A DNA stretch of 64,000 nt from Polyangiaceae bacterium (lineage in GTDB: Bacteria; Myxococcota_A; Polyangia; Polyangiales; Polyangiaceae): the NCBI GenBank assembly GCA_025937785.1, contig JAICQQ010000010.1, positions 1 to 64,000 on the forward strand, given 5' to 3'. The translations under genes were made by a program, and so were the position numbers. Within the stretch, counting starts at the first letter, position 1. Each line of letters opens with the position of its first letter. The notes beneath the pieces are model-generated. The model was not told where the DNA came from. It saw only the letters and a program-made list of their open reading frames with translations, and did not search any database. This document shows, piece after piece, positions 1 to 8,939 of this stretch.

Positions 1-34
1 GATACACTTCCAATCCCTCATGATCGAGCGTCAT
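1..34 (-). CDS. Four-helix-bundle protein, N-terminal 11 codons only
   Basis: Only the first codons lie in the window; the gene runs off the left edge. The visible peptide, MTLDHEGLEVY, looks like the opening of the four-helix-bundle family related to the 23S rRNA intervening-sequence protein, which often starts with an LDHExLxVYQ-like motif. A GGAG lies very close upstream of the ATG. The call is from memory of the family and rests on few residues. Confidence 0.4.
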   Translation of the reverse strand, partial: MTLDHEGLEVY

Positions 35-77
35 GCTCCAGCCATCGGCCCCACCTCGGCATCGGTTGCGCTTCTTC

Positions 78-113
78 GGGCACGGGCACGTTTACGTTCA
101 CGTTCACGGGGCC
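78..113. repeat. Degenerate hexanucleotide tandem repeat
   Basis: Six consecutive 6-base units of the form GKKYAC (two gggcac, one gtttac, two gttcac, then a decayed ggggcc) fill the short gap between the partial gene on the left edge and the DUF3095 gene. On the minus strand the run reads as alternating Val-Asn codons but is not part of a convincing gene. A similar 6-base periodicity occurs inside the Ser/Thr kinase gene at about 3187-3256. Confidence 0.5.
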
Positions 114-136
114 ATCGTCCAATTCAGGGACAGGCC

Positions 137-1327
137 CTAGTTTTCCACTGGTCCCCGCCCCTGCAGCTGGGACTTCATTTGCTTCGCGGCGAGGGCGTAG
201 CCGCCGTCAGCCCCGTCGATGAAGTGCAGGTGGTCCCCGTCATAGGACCGGACCAAGCAGGTCATCAGCGCCGCGGAAGCCTGGTGGGTTCCATAAACCA
301 CGAGGCCCGCTTCGCGCTCGCGCTCCAGGAGTGCCAACAGCTCGGACCGCTCTTGCTCCGTCAGGTCCAAGACCATGCGCAGCGTCGCATCGAACTTCCG
401 AAAATCCGTGTTCTCCGCCACCTCGCTCCGGTACTTCTTCGCGTCGAAGCCGAACGCGCGCACACCTAAAGTGGTGAGCACCCGCCCTACGGTGTTCTGC
501 TTGCGTGCCGAACGTTCGGCGCGCGAGAAGCCTTCGCCGGCGCTCGCTTTCGAGCGAATGCGCGCCTCGACCGAGAAGTCGCCGGTGCTGGGGGTAAGTT
601 GCAGCCCTGCGGCGGTCACTGGGCGCGCTTGATGGGGATCCACGATCGCCTGCAGCGCACCGAGCACGCGCTGGTAGGTGGCGACCTGCTCCGCCTCGTC
701 TGCTGCCAGCGCCGCCACCAACAGGCAGGTCATGCTGCCACGGCGGGCTGGAATCGGTCGCCAGCGGCACTCGAACCCCTCGAAGTCGACCGTGCTGTCA
801 CCCTCCGCGGACACCTGATAGGCGAGCCCGCGCGTCGCGTCCTTCACCCAGGCCTCGGCGACTGCGAAGGCACTGCCCGCGAGCATCGCCAAGACCGTGT
901 GCGGACCCGAGCGCAGGCGGGCCACCCCCGGCATGTGGCCAGCGGCGCGCAACTCTGCCACGGGAACCAGACTCGTTCGGAGCTCGAGCGAGAAGGCCTC
1001 CGCCGCCAGCTGACGGGCTCCTCGGAGCGCCGACTCGACTGCCTGCCGGCGCGAACCGGGGACCAGAAGCGTGGCGCCGTCGCCACCGAACACGAACGGG
1101 ATCTCGAGGTCCTCGAGCGCGTTCTTGACTCCGATGATCGACGCCACCCCCAGCGCGTTGACGTCGCGATAGCGCCCGGCCTCGATGGCTCGCGTGGATC
1201 CTCTCACGTCGGTGACGACGACGAGCCAGGTTTCGGGAGCCGGGGCGTAGTTCGTCAGATCCGTGACGTCGGCGAAGCGCTCCAGCGGCGTCAACCGAGC
1301 GTAGAACTGTTCGTCCTCGAGAGCCAT
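137..1327 (-). CDS. DUF3095 family protein
   Basis: The N-terminus has the layout I associate with DUF3095: FYARL near residue 8, a TDVRGST motif around residue 40, the segment AIEAGRYRDVNALG, then IPFVFGGDGATLLVP. These resemble the metal- and nucleotide-binding elements of class III nucleotide cyclases, and DUF3095 is generally viewed as cyclase-related, but no reaction is established for it. The protein is 396 aa with no signal peptide or membrane segment, so cytoplasmic. I chose the ATG at 1327, since the homologous sequence begins a few residues later and the upstream 22 codons look unrelated. The next gene on the same strand starts about 1.3 kb away, so it is probably transcribed alone. 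Confidence 0.75.
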   Translation of the reverse strand: MALEDEQFYARLTPLERFADVTDLTNYAPAPETWLVVVTDVRGSTRAIEAGRYRDVNALGVASIIGVKNALEDLEIPFVFGGDGATLLVPGSRRQAVESALRGARQLAAEAFSLELRTSLVPVAELRAAGHMPGVARLRSGPHTVLAMLAGSAFAVAEAWVKDATRGLAYQVSAEGDSTVDFEGFECRWRPIPARRGSMTCLLVAALAADEAEQVATYQRVLGALQAIVDPHQARPVTAAGLQLTPSTGDFSVEARIRSKASAGEGFSRAERSARKQNTVGRVLTTLGVRAFGFDAKKYRSEVAENTDFRKFDATLRMVLDLTEQERSELLALLEREREAGLVVYGTHQASAALMTCLVRSYDGDHLHFIDGADGGYALAAKQMKSQLQGRGPVEN

Positions 1328-1536
1328 CCCACGGGGCAGTGTATCAATCCCGCGGGATTCGTGCCAATGGGCGCCGGCGCCCTGGCAGGGCATGCTCGCC
1401 AGCGATGGGCCACGATGTGTTGGACATCAGTCCCACCACGCGCGGTCGCGGTAGGTCGAGCACTTGGAACCGGCCGGGCATGTCACCCGCGTGCGCCCGG
1501 TAACGGTGTGCGATCTGAATCATCGTGCCCGCCAGG

Positions 1537-2688
1537 TCAGAAGTGCCCCATCCATGTCAGGTTCAAGCTGTGGTCCACGTCGCTCGTGCCCTCGGGTGCG
1601 AAGCGGTTCCAGACCGCGTACTCGGCCAGAAACGAGAATTGGTCGTTGAACGCCAGTCCGAGACCAGGCAAGTGCAACACTTCCTGGACGTGCAGATCGC
1701 CGTAGCGGGCAATGCTTAGGTTGTAGCGCGCGGTGACGCAGGCGAGCGTGTATTCGACTCCGGCGAGGAGATAGGTGTTGTCAGTAGAGGCGTGGCCGGC
1801 AATCGGCGGGTCCGCCGTCGCATCGCCCGAGTAGGGGTGAGCGTTCACGTTGGCGCCGGATTGATGCAGCACTTCGCCCCACATGCCGAAGCCGCCCCAG
1901 GTGAGCTTGGCGTCGGCGGCGATGCGCCACACCGTGTTCGAGTCCGGCGGCAGCTCTGCCGTAAAGCGCTCCCCCGAGAAGCCGAGCTCGAGCCGTGCGT
2001 TCCTGGCGAGGACCGCAAACGGTGCAAAGCGGCCGGCGAGAGTGTTGCGTCGACTGGCGCCAGGGATGGACACGGTGTCGCGGCCCAGAAGCGAAGCATT
2101 CAGACGGCCGTCCGCGATGAAAAACTGTGCGTACGCCTGAGCCCCGATGTTCTCGCCGAACTTGCTCTCGAGCGAGAACCCGTTGTTCGGATCGAATTTC
2201 AGGCCTTCGTACACCTGGATGTTGCCGTAAAACGTGTTGTCCCAGAAGAGCCCGCTCTGCTTGTAGAGCTTGCCGATCTTGAGCACGAAGGGTTCTGCCT
2301 CCGCGAAGACGTACGCTTCCTGCACCCAAGCGAGCCCCGGGTAATAGCTGCGCATCTTCTCGTTCGAGAGGCGAGGTTCGAAGCGTAGTCCGAACGCGCC
2401 GGCACGGGCTTCGAAGCGCAGCCGCGTGTAGACGAGGAACAGGTTTTCCCAGCCGTTGGTCGGCTGGTAATAATAGAGCGCGATGCCCCCGTTCAGCGTG
2501 ACGTTGCGCGTCCAATCGGGCGCGGTATCCGACGGGGAAGCTAGGCCTTCTGGATCGGGCGCTTGCTCGGGCGCTGGTGTCGGCGCGCCGCGGGGTGCTT
2601 CGCCGGGCCCCGGCACCGCGTGCGCGACCGAGGGAGCGAGCCCGAGCGCGGTGAGCAGCGCTCCGAGAGAGAATGCCGCGCTCCGCAT
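1537..2688 (-). CDS. Outer-membrane porin-like beta-barrel protein
   Basis: A 383-aa exported protein. Residues 1-25 form a signal peptide ending AHA. A Pro/Gly/Ala-rich linker to about residue 60 precedes a C-terminal part made of alternating polar/hydrophobic strands such as GGIALYYYQPTNG and LFLVYTRLRFEARAG, typical of a porin-like barrel, and the chain ends in Phe as many outer-membrane proteins do. It broadly resembles phosphate-selective porin O/P-type proteins, but substrate cannot be told. It sits 27 bases downstream of the end of the Ser/Thr kinase gene on the same strand and could be co-transcribed with it. Confidence 0.6.
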   Translation of the reverse strand: MRSAAFSLGALLTALGLAPSVAHAVPGPGEAPRGAPTPAPEQAPDPEGLASPSDTAPDWTRNVTLNGGIALYYYQPTNGWENLFLVYTRLRFEARAGAFGLRFEPRLSNEKMRSYYPGLAWVQEAYVFAEAEPFVLKIGKLYKQSGLFWDNTFYGNIQVYEGLKFDPNNGFSLESKFGENIGAQAYAQFFIADGRLNASLLGRDTVSIPGASRRNTLAGRFAPFAVLARNARLELGFSGERFTAELPPDSNTVWRIAADAKLTWGGFGMWGEVLHQSGANVNAHPYSGDATADPPIAGHASTDNTYLLAGVEYTLACVTARYNLSIARYGDLHVQEVLHLPGLGLAFNDQFSFLAEYAVWNRFAPEGTSDVDHSLNLTWMGHF

Positions 2689-2715
2689 GCCGTCCGCCCC
2701 TGACGCGCTGCCCGT

Positions 2716-5049
2716 TCAGCCCGCGCGCCCGCTGCGGGCGAGGGAACCCTTGGGCGAGAGCGGTCCAAGGCTGGGCTGAGCGGCCACGCGCGGCACGTTG
2801 CGCTCCCAGAAACCCGAGGCCGTTTCCTCCGTCCATGCGTTGTCGGCGGGAAACTGGATGGCCATGAGCTCGTGCTTGATCACGCTGGCCGTAGCGGGGC
2901 GGTCTTCGGGGGCCTTCGCCATGCAGCGCATGATGATCCGCGCCATTTCAGGCGGTAGTCCGGGGACGCGTCCTTCGAGTGGTGGGGGTGTCTCCTGCAG
3001 GTGGGCGAGGAGCAGCGCGATTTGTTCCTTGCCCGGGAACGGGACCTTCCCCGTAAGCACGTAATACGCCACGCAGCCGAGCGCATAGATATCGGCGCGG
3101 CCGTCGGTCTCGTGCGCGAGGATCTGCTCGGGTGCCATGTAGTCGGGCGTCCCCATCAGCACGCCCGCCGCAGTGAGCTTCGAGAGTGGCACGGACTGGG
3201 ACTGGGATCCGGATCCGGACTCGGACTCGGACTTGGATCTGGACTCCGACTCGAGCTCTTTCTCCAACTCTTCGAGCGAGCTGGGGCCGGGGGTCTGCAC
3301 GTCGCCCAGCGAACGCACCAGGCCGAAGTCGAGGATCTTCAGCACGTCCACCTCGTCCGCGGCGCGGCAAAGGTAAAGGTTCGCCGGCTTGATGTCGCGG
3401 TGGACGAGACCCGCAGCGTGAGCTTCGGCGAGCGAGCTGCACGCCTGCATCAAGAGCGAGCATACCCGAGCGGGCGGCTGGGGCCCGAAACGCGTGACGA
3501 GGGTCTCGAGATCCATCCCATCGAGCAGTTCCATCACGTAGAAGAACATGCCGTCGTCGGTGACCCCGTAGTCGAAGAGCTCGATGGTGTTACGCGAGCG
3601 CAGCGTGGCCAACGTCTGGGCTTCGCGCCGAAACCTTTCCTGGCCTTCCGCGCCCGAGTTGGCTTCGGGACGAATCAACTTGATGGCAGCTTGGCGCGCC
3701 AAGAGCCGGTGCTCGGCGCGCCAGACTTCGCCCATGCCGCCCGCGCCGAGCCGGCTCACCAAGCGGTAGCTCCCCAGGTCTTGGGCTTCCGCGACGGCTC
3801 GCTTCGCGACGGCCCGAGCTTCGGCGGTCTCTTTGCGCATGCGCACGACGTGGCGCGCGAACAGCAGGGCCACGCCGAACGCCACACCCAGGGCAGCGAG
3901 CGCGAGCACCACCGCGCTTTCCTTGTAGACGCGCGAAGGCCCGAGCAACACCTCTTCAGGCAGCATCGTCGCGACGTGCCAGCCGAGCGCTGGCTCGCCG
4001 ACGCTCGCGCGATCCATCAGGTGGCTCTCGCCGTTCGCTTCGAACGACATCGCCGCCGCGTCTGCCGCCGCCGCGAAGAAAGCGTCGAGCAGCGGATCTT
4101 TCAGGTCACGATAGCTGAGCGTGCGATCACTCAGGGGGAGCGTCTGGATCCGCTTCGCGGCGGACGGATCGGCGAGCAACGTGCCGTCGTCGGTGTAGAG
4201 CAGCACGCGTGCCCCGGGGATCGGGACCCGGTCGAGCGCGCGCGAGAGCTCGTTCACGTCGAAGTCGACCGTGAGCACCGAGCGTACCTTGCCGGCGGAG
4301 TCGCGTAGAGCCTGCGTGCGCGTGATGCCCGTGAAGTGAGTCTTGAAGAACGGGTACGGCTTGGTCCAAACAGCCTCTTTGGCACCGACCGCCAGCTTGT
4401 AGAAGCCGCGCTGGCGCGGGTCGTAGCTGGTGATCTCCTCTTTGAAGAGCTCGAGCCGCTTGCGATCGTTCGTGCCGTAGCGCCGCACGTGCGTGCCGTT
4501 CGGCCTCACGCGGCTGTCCTGGAAGCGCAAGCTGCCGTCGGTGTCGATGTAGCCACCTTGGAACGTGCCGTCCGGGAAGCTCAGGCTCACATAGGCGACG
4601 CCTGGGCGCCCTTGCATCAGATCGCGCATCGTGGCCGCGGCCGCGTCGAAGGGCTGCTCCGGATCGTGCACCAGCGCCAGCGCGCGCAAGCGCTCGAGCA
4701 CCGCGTCTGCCTGCCCCAGCGCCTGGCCGATGTCTCTGCTGATAAGTGAATTGTGAGCGGTTACCTGCTGCCGGCCGAGCGCGAGCGAGCTTCGTGCCAG
4801 CGCCGCCTGTCCGATGATGGTGAGCAGCACTCCCACGGCGAGCACGAGACCAGGGACCACCACCAGGACGCCGAGGGGAGACGCGACCGCCGCGCCCATG
4901 CGTGTGACCAGCCGAGGTTGTTCGGTGGGTTGCAGCGACGGGGCAAGCATGGTTTGCGCCGTCGCCAGCGGCGCCATGTCAGCAGCAACGCGCGTTGCCG
5001 CGCGGGCACCGAGCTTCTTGTCGCCGATTCGGGGTCCCTGTCCCTGCAT
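2716..5049 (-). CDS. Membrane Ser/Thr protein kinase with periplasmic sensor domain
   Basis: A 777-aa receptor-type kinase. Membrane segments at about residues 61-84 and 375-400 enclose a periplasmic domain of roughly 290 residues with Cache-like features (VSLSFPDGTFQGGY, RQRGFYKLA, VLTVDFDVNELSRAL). The cytoplasmic kinase spans about 428-740: glycine loop GAGGMGEV, catalytic lysine in AAIKLI, catalytic loop HRDIKPAN near 551, DFG near 575 and APE near 640. All catalytic residues are present. The DFG-to-APE segment is 68 residues, against about 30 in PknB-type kinases, because of a Glu/Ser/Lys low-complexity insert encoded by a hexanucleotide-like repeat (about 3187-3256). Ligand and substrates are unknown. 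The ATG at 5049 is the first in frame; residue Met25 is an alternative. Confidence 0.9.
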   Translation of the reverse strand: MQGQGPRIGDKKLGARAATRVAADMAPLATAQTMLAPSLQPTEQPRLVTRMGAAVASPLGVLVVVPGLVLAVGVLLTIIGQAALARSSLALGRQQVTAHNSLISRDIGQALGQADAVLERLRALALVHDPEQPFDAAAATMRDLMQGRPGVAYVSLSFPDGTFQGGYIDTDGSLRFQDSRVRPNGTHVRRYGTNDRKRLELFKEEITSYDPRQRGFYKLAVGAKEAVWTKPYPFFKTHFTGITRTQALRDSAGKVRSVLTVDFDVNELSRALDRVPIPGARVLLYTDDGTLLADPSAAKRIQTLPLSDRTLSYRDLKDPLLDAFFAAAADAAAMSFEANGESHLMDRASVGEPALGWHVATMLPEEVLLGPSRVYKESAVVLALAALGVAFGVALLFARHVVRMRKETAEARAVAKRAVAEAQDLGSYRLVSRLGAGGMGEVWRAEHRLLARQAAIKLIRPEANSGAEGQERFRREAQTLATLRSRNTIELFDYGVTDDGMFFYVMELLDGMDLETLVTRFGPQPPARVCSLLMQACSSLAEAHAAGLVHRDIKPANLYLCRAADEVDVLKILDFGLVRSLGDVQTPGPSSLEELEKELESESRSKSESESGSGSQSQSVPLSKLTAAGVLMGTPDYMAPEQILAHETDGRADIYALGCVAYYVLTGKVPFPGKEQIALLLAHLQETPPPLEGRVPGLPPEMARIIMRCMAKAPEDRPATASVIKHELMAIQFPADNAWTEETASGFWERNVPRVAAQPSLGPLSPKGSLARSGRAG

Positions 5050-5141
5050 CCCGCCAATATCCAGCGTAGACGAAGTCCGGCCCGCTTAGCCACGGCGTTC
5101 GACGCCGAGGCGGCAACATTTTCGTCGGCGGAGGGTGGCGC

Positions 5142-6524
5142 TCAGAGTACTTCCGCGCCCGGTGTTGCGCACGGAACGATCGTGCCGCGCCCGTCTTTGC
5201 GGTCCGCCGTGCGGCAGGGCGTGAGCCGAACGCTGCCGCGACGGGTGATCTCCACGGTTCGGGTCCAATCCCAGGTCGTCGGCAGCTTCATCCCGTACGG
5301 CACGCCGTTCTCGTCCAGTATTGCGGTTGGTGGACCAAAGTGCGTGATGAATTCACGACATGACAGGCGACCTTCGAACCTGCAGCGCAAGATGGAAGCT
5401 GCAGCCGCGGGAGGCGGCTGCGGAGTTTCCTGTTGCAGGGTGCCGGGTGCGAAGTACCGAGTGCGGTCGATCAGCAAGACACCGTGCTCGAAGCGAAAGT
5501 TGCTCACCTGCATATCACCTTCCGGACCGCCGGGGCACATGCCGTCGTTGCGGCTGTCGGTCAGCGCCACGTTGGCCGGATAGAGACCGCGCTCGGCGCG
5601 AACGACCAGCGCCGTGGTCTCCATAGGACTGACCTGATCGGGGATGGTCAGCAGGTAGCGTTGCACACTGCGCAGCTCGGGTGGGGCGGCCCCCGCCACC
5701 GTAATGCCAGGGAGCGCGCGGCAGGGAGGCTGCGGGCTGTTCGCAGCGTCGAGGGCGAGCAAGCGAATGAACGCCTGGCACAACGCGTCTTCGCCGGCAT
5801 ACGGAGCTCCGAGGACCCAACTAGCAAAGAGGTCCCCCGAGTAGTCGACGCGTGCGTTGCCTTGCACTTGCGTCTCAGGCAAGGCGGGGCCCAGCAGTTC
5901 GTCGTGGCCGATCGCGCCCATCACTCGAAGCTCCGCGACGCGTAGCCCTCGTGGTGCGCCCGTCAGCGTGAGCCTCAGGCGCGAGAAGTTCGCCGGCGCG
6001 TCGGGCTCGAACAGCAGCTGGCTGCTGTCGCTGATGCTGCGCCGGACCGGGTGCGGCTCCCAGCGCGCGCCTGGACCCGGGACCAGGAGGCGTGCAGCCT
6101 CCAACATCGGCTCGAGTGGCCGGGCCGAGCCGGTCGAAGGCTGCACCGGCGTGAGCTCGATGCGCTCGATGGAAGCAGGCGCTGGCAGATCGACTTCGAC
6201 CCACGGTGTGCGGTCGGGTGGGTTCGGCTGCCAACTGGTCTCGGGGAGCTGGTCGACGAGGTACGCGCCGGTGCTGTTGCCGTCGGCGTGCGACGAGGTG
6301 ACGACGACGCTGGCCGTGCGATGCAAGAGATCGATCGAGCGCGCTGGTGTCGCCGACGCGGAGCGCACGTCCGAAGCCGCTGGCGAGCGGGGTGAACTAG
6401 GTGCTGACGTCGCGGTGGAGCGAACGCTGTCGTCGTCGCTCGATCGACTACGGTCCCGCCCTCGTGTGCAGGCGGCGAGCGACAGCACCAGCACGAGTAG
6501 CCAAGAGGCGTGCTGGCGGGTCAT
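5142..6524 (-). CDS. Lipoprotein with discoidin-like (F5/8C-like) domain
   Basis: A 460-aa secreted protein. The signal peptide ends in the lipobox LAAC (Cys19), so it should be lipid-anchored. A Ser/Arg/Asp-rich linker leads to a region around residues 70-200 with galactose-binding-like strands (ASVVVTSSHADG, WVEVDLPAPASIERIELTP, FSRLRLTLTG) that recall carbohydrate-binding F5/8 type C modules. The C-terminal half, with several cysteines, I do not recognise. Its ATG overlaps the stop codon of the upstream MtfA-type peptidase gene (ATGA), so the two are probably translated together. A 6-base-stem hairpin at 5093-5107 lies downstream but lacks a T run. Confidence 0.6.
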   Translation of the reverse strand: MTRQHASWLLVLVLSLAACTRGRDRSRSSDDDSVRSTATSAPSSPRSPAASDVRSASATPARSIDLLHRTASVVVTSSHADGNSTGAYLVDQLPETSWQPNPPDRTPWVEVDLPAPASIERIELTPVQPSTGSARPLEPMLEAARLLVPGPGARWEPHPVRRSISDSSQLLFEPDAPANFSRLRLTLTGAPRGLRVAELRVMGAIGHDELLGPALPETQVQGNARVDYSGDLFASWVLGAPYAGEDALCQAFIRLLALDAANSPQPPCRALPGITVAGAAPPELRSVQRYLLTIPDQVSPMETTALVVRAERGLYPANVALTDSRNDGMCPGGPEGDMQVSNFRFEHGVLLIDRTRYFAPGTLQQETPQPPPAAAASILRCRFEGRLSCREFITHFGPPTAILDENGVPYGMKLPTTWDWTRTVEITRRGSVRLTPCRTADRKDGRGTIVPCATPGAEVL

Positions 6525-7321
6525 CGGGGAGATCCAGTGCCCGCATCGCGCAGGCGCTCGGCCGGGTCGAAACGGAAGAACCGGCTGAGCTCCGCGTAGA
6601 GCTCGGCATGTCGCCGTTCGAGAGTCAGCGGCTTCTCGAAGAACAGCTCCACGACCACGGCGAAAAATTCGGGCGCATTCGTCGCACCATAGGCGTCGAT
6701 GAAGGTCTTCCGGTGGCGCTCCAAATCATCGAGGAGCGCGGCATATTCCTTCCCGGCAACGTGAGACCAAACCGAGTATCGCTCCAGGCTGTCGAGCTCG
6801 GGCGTCCCGTCCATCGCGCCGTCCTCGGCGTCCAGCTGATGCGCAAACTCGTGCAGCACCACATCGTGACCGTCGTTCGGGTTGGCAGAACCAGACACCA
6901 CCGCGTCCCACGACAGCACGACGAGCCCACGCGACCACGACTCGCCGAGGCGCACCTCGTCGCCTTCGATCGTCACGTAGCCGTCGCGCCGTTGTCCGCG
7001 CACGCGGTAGCTCGAGGGATACACGAGCACGGTGTCGAGGTCCGGGTAGAGGGGGCTGTCGAGCTCCACACGGTGAAGCACCAACAAGCAGGCTCGCGCA
7101 GCGATCACGACCCGCATCTCCTCCGTCAGCGCGAACCCCCCCGCTCCCTCGAACGTCTTCTCCGAGCTGAAGATGCGCACCAGCGCCTCGAGCTTGGCGA
7201 GCTCGTCCGCCGTCAACAACAGGGCGCACGGCACGCGCCGCAGGATCAGCTCGCGAAACTGCGCGGGAAACGCCGCGGCGATCGCTTCCCCCCGGCTCAG
7301 CCGCCTCCACCAATCGAACAT
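6521..7321 (-). CDS. mtfA: MtfA-type zinc-dependent peptidase (M90-like)
   Basis: A 266-aa protein beginning MFDWWRR, with the family's hallmark zinc site HEFAHQLD and a later Glu in the segment EFFAVVVELFFEKP. In E. coli, MtfA is a cytoplasmic peptidase that also binds the glucose repressor Mlc; many bacteria with MtfA lack Mlc, so its role here is open. I chose the ATG at 7321, because the reading frame continues about 100 codons further upstream without resembling the family. It overlaps the downstream lipoprotein gene by 4 bases. Confidence 0.85.
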   Translation of the reverse strand: MFDWWRRLSRGEAIAAAFPAQFRELILRRVPCALLLTADELAKLEALVRIFSSEKTFEGAGGFALTEEMRVVIAARACLLVLHRVELDSPLYPDLDTVLVYPSSYRVRGQRRDGYVTIEGDEVRLGESWSRGLVVLSWDAVVSGSANPNDGHDVVLHEFAHQLDAEDGAMDGTPELDSLERYSVWSHVAGKEYAALLDDLERHRKTFIDAYGATNAPEFFAVVVELFFEKPLTLERRHAELYAELSRFFRFDPAERLRDAGTGSPR

Positions 7322-7386
7322 GCCTGAGCTTAACCCGGTCTTCCTCGGAGCGGGAGCGCGACTGGCAGCAGGGACCGCGGCCGCGA

Positions 7387-7923
7387 CTACTTCCAATCCC
7401 ACTCCGGATAGTACTTCGGGCAGACGTAGTGGTTGGTGTCTGCCGGCGGATCGACGACCTCGAAAGGCCCCCACCTCGCGAACTCCAGCTCCAGTGCTTC
7501 GGCAGCTCGCACGTGATCTTCGGTCACGTTCCAGCTGCTCGGGCTCGCCGACACCTTCACCGTATCCGTGCTGCACCAGACGAATACCGGCTTCTCGAAT
7601 AGCGTGCAATGGCCGGGTTGCTCGATCCAACGCGTCCCGCTCACCAACCTGGGAAACGCGGAGAAGTCCTCTGGGCAGTATGGCTCCCCGGGAATTGCTT
7701 GCGGCGGTTTCTCGTGAAACACCTTCACGGGAATTGCCCAGCGACCCAGAAGGCGCACGAGCTCAGCCTCGCCCTGGTAACGGAACGCCACGTCCAGAGA
7801 GTCAGCGTCGTTGGCATGCCCGCCGTACGCTCGGAAGTAACGAAATAGCCGCAGCCTGGACGCCCAGTCTCTGAGCTCGGCTTCTGAATGCTCTCTGAAC
7901 AGATATTGTTGCCATCGATCCAT
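7387..7923 (-). CDS. Hypothetical protein, 178 aa
   Basis: I do not recognise this protein. It is rich in Trp, Tyr and Phe, has four cysteines, no signal peptide and no membrane segment, so it is probably cytoplasmic. It ends WDWK. It starts at an ATG at 7923 and lies 65 bases upstream of the MtfA-type gene on the same strand, so it may be the first gene of that transcript. Size and solitary nature would fit a small immunity or accessory protein, but nothing in the sequence proves this. Confidence 0.55.
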   Translation of the reverse strand: MDRWQQYLFREHSEAELRDWASRLRLFRYFRAYGGHANDADSLDVAFRYQGEAELVRLLGRWAIPVKVFHEKPPQAIPGEPYCPEDFSAFPRLVSGTRWIEQPGHCTLFEKPVFVWCSTDTVKVSASPSSWNVTEDHVRAAEALELEFARWGPFEVVDPPADTNHYVCPKYYPEWDWK

Positions 7924-8048
7924 GAGCTACCCTCGAGCTGACGTTGCTTCGCGTGCGAGTCGAGCCGGCGTTCTGGTGCTGAGCTCGGCCGCCCAGTGGG
8001 TCGACACAGGCGTTGCGCGCGCTGCCAACCGGAGTTGGGCAGCCGTGG

Positions 8049-8918
8049 TCATGCAACTGGCCAAGTGCTCATATGGCGTAGAATCATCTCCACTAGCTGG
8101 GTAGCTTGATACTCGATGAGCATGTGGCCGGCACTGGGGATGACTTCGAAATGGGAACATCCCCCGCCTGCCGCAATGCGATCATGGATGGAGCGGGCGC
8201 ACGCCATTGGAACGAGGGCATCCTCAGCGCCGTGGATGATTAGAGTCGGGCAACGAATGGAAGAGGCTGACTCGAGAAGTTGTTCGCACGGGCGTCCAAG
8301 GGTCACGTGAACCATGCTGACCAGGGTGGCTGGACGCAATGCAAGCGCATGAAGTTCTCGATCGAGCCGCTCGGACGAAACGGGCTCCGGGTAGCAGATG
8401 TCCCTCAGGACGCGCCGCAGCACTCCTTCACTGATGGGTCGGAGGCGGCGCGTTCGGATCATAGCCCCCGCAAGACGCGCGATCGTCTCTGCACCAGGCA
8501 AGGACAATAGCCGGTAACTAGGGTGTGCCGTCCCGCCTAGAGTGCCGATGAGTACCAGGCCCGCGATCCGTTCTGGATGCTTGGCTGCAGCGACTTGCGC
8601 CACACCCCCACCATGACTGTGGCCCACCACGTAGAACGGTCCCTGCCACGATAGAGCGTCTGCCACGTCGATGACGTGCTCGGCGAGGCTCTCGAGGCTC
8701 AAACATGTGTGTCCGGAATGAGCGCGAGGACTCCCCCCGAAACCAGGCATGTCGAACGCGACGACATCTGCTGCGGCGAATAGTTGCGGCACCACGTGCT
8801 CCCAATTCCGCAGAGAACCGGGGTTTCCGTGAAGCAGCAGGCATCGGGGTCTTCCTCGGCCCTCGCCCAAATGAACCAGAGCTTCGACCTCACTTCGCGT
8901 CCGCAACTTCAACTTCAC
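8049..8918 (-). CDS. Alpha/beta-fold hydrolase
   Basis: A 289-aa protein with the complete triad of the alpha/beta hydrolase fold. The oxyanion-side motif LLLHGNPGS is near residue 29, the nucleophile elbow GHSHGG near 100, the acid in HGAEDALVP near 235 and the His in SAGHML near 270. The cap region is of ordinary size. Substrate is unknown; esterases, epoxide hydrolases and C-C hydrolases share this pattern. It starts at a GTG with GGAGG about a dozen bases upstream and follows the acyl-CoA dehydrogenase stop by about 20 bases, so the two are probably one operon and could act on related acyl substrates. Confidence 0.85.
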   Translation of the reverse strand: MKLKLRTRSEVEALVHLGEGRGRPRCLLLHGNPGSLRNWEHVVPQLFAAADVVAFDMPGFGGSPRAHSGHTCLSLESLAEHVIDVADALSWQGPFYVVGHSHGGGVAQVAAAKHPERIAGLVLIGTLGGTAHPSYRLLSLPGAETIARLAGAMIRTRRLRPISEGVLRRVLRDICYPEPVSSERLDRELHALALRPATLVSMVHVTLGRPCEQLLESASSIRCPTLIIHGAEDALVPMACARSIHDRIAAGGGCSHFEVIPSAGHMLIEYQATQLVEMILRHMSTWPVA

Positions 8919-8939
8919 GGTGTCGCATCCACCTCCTGT

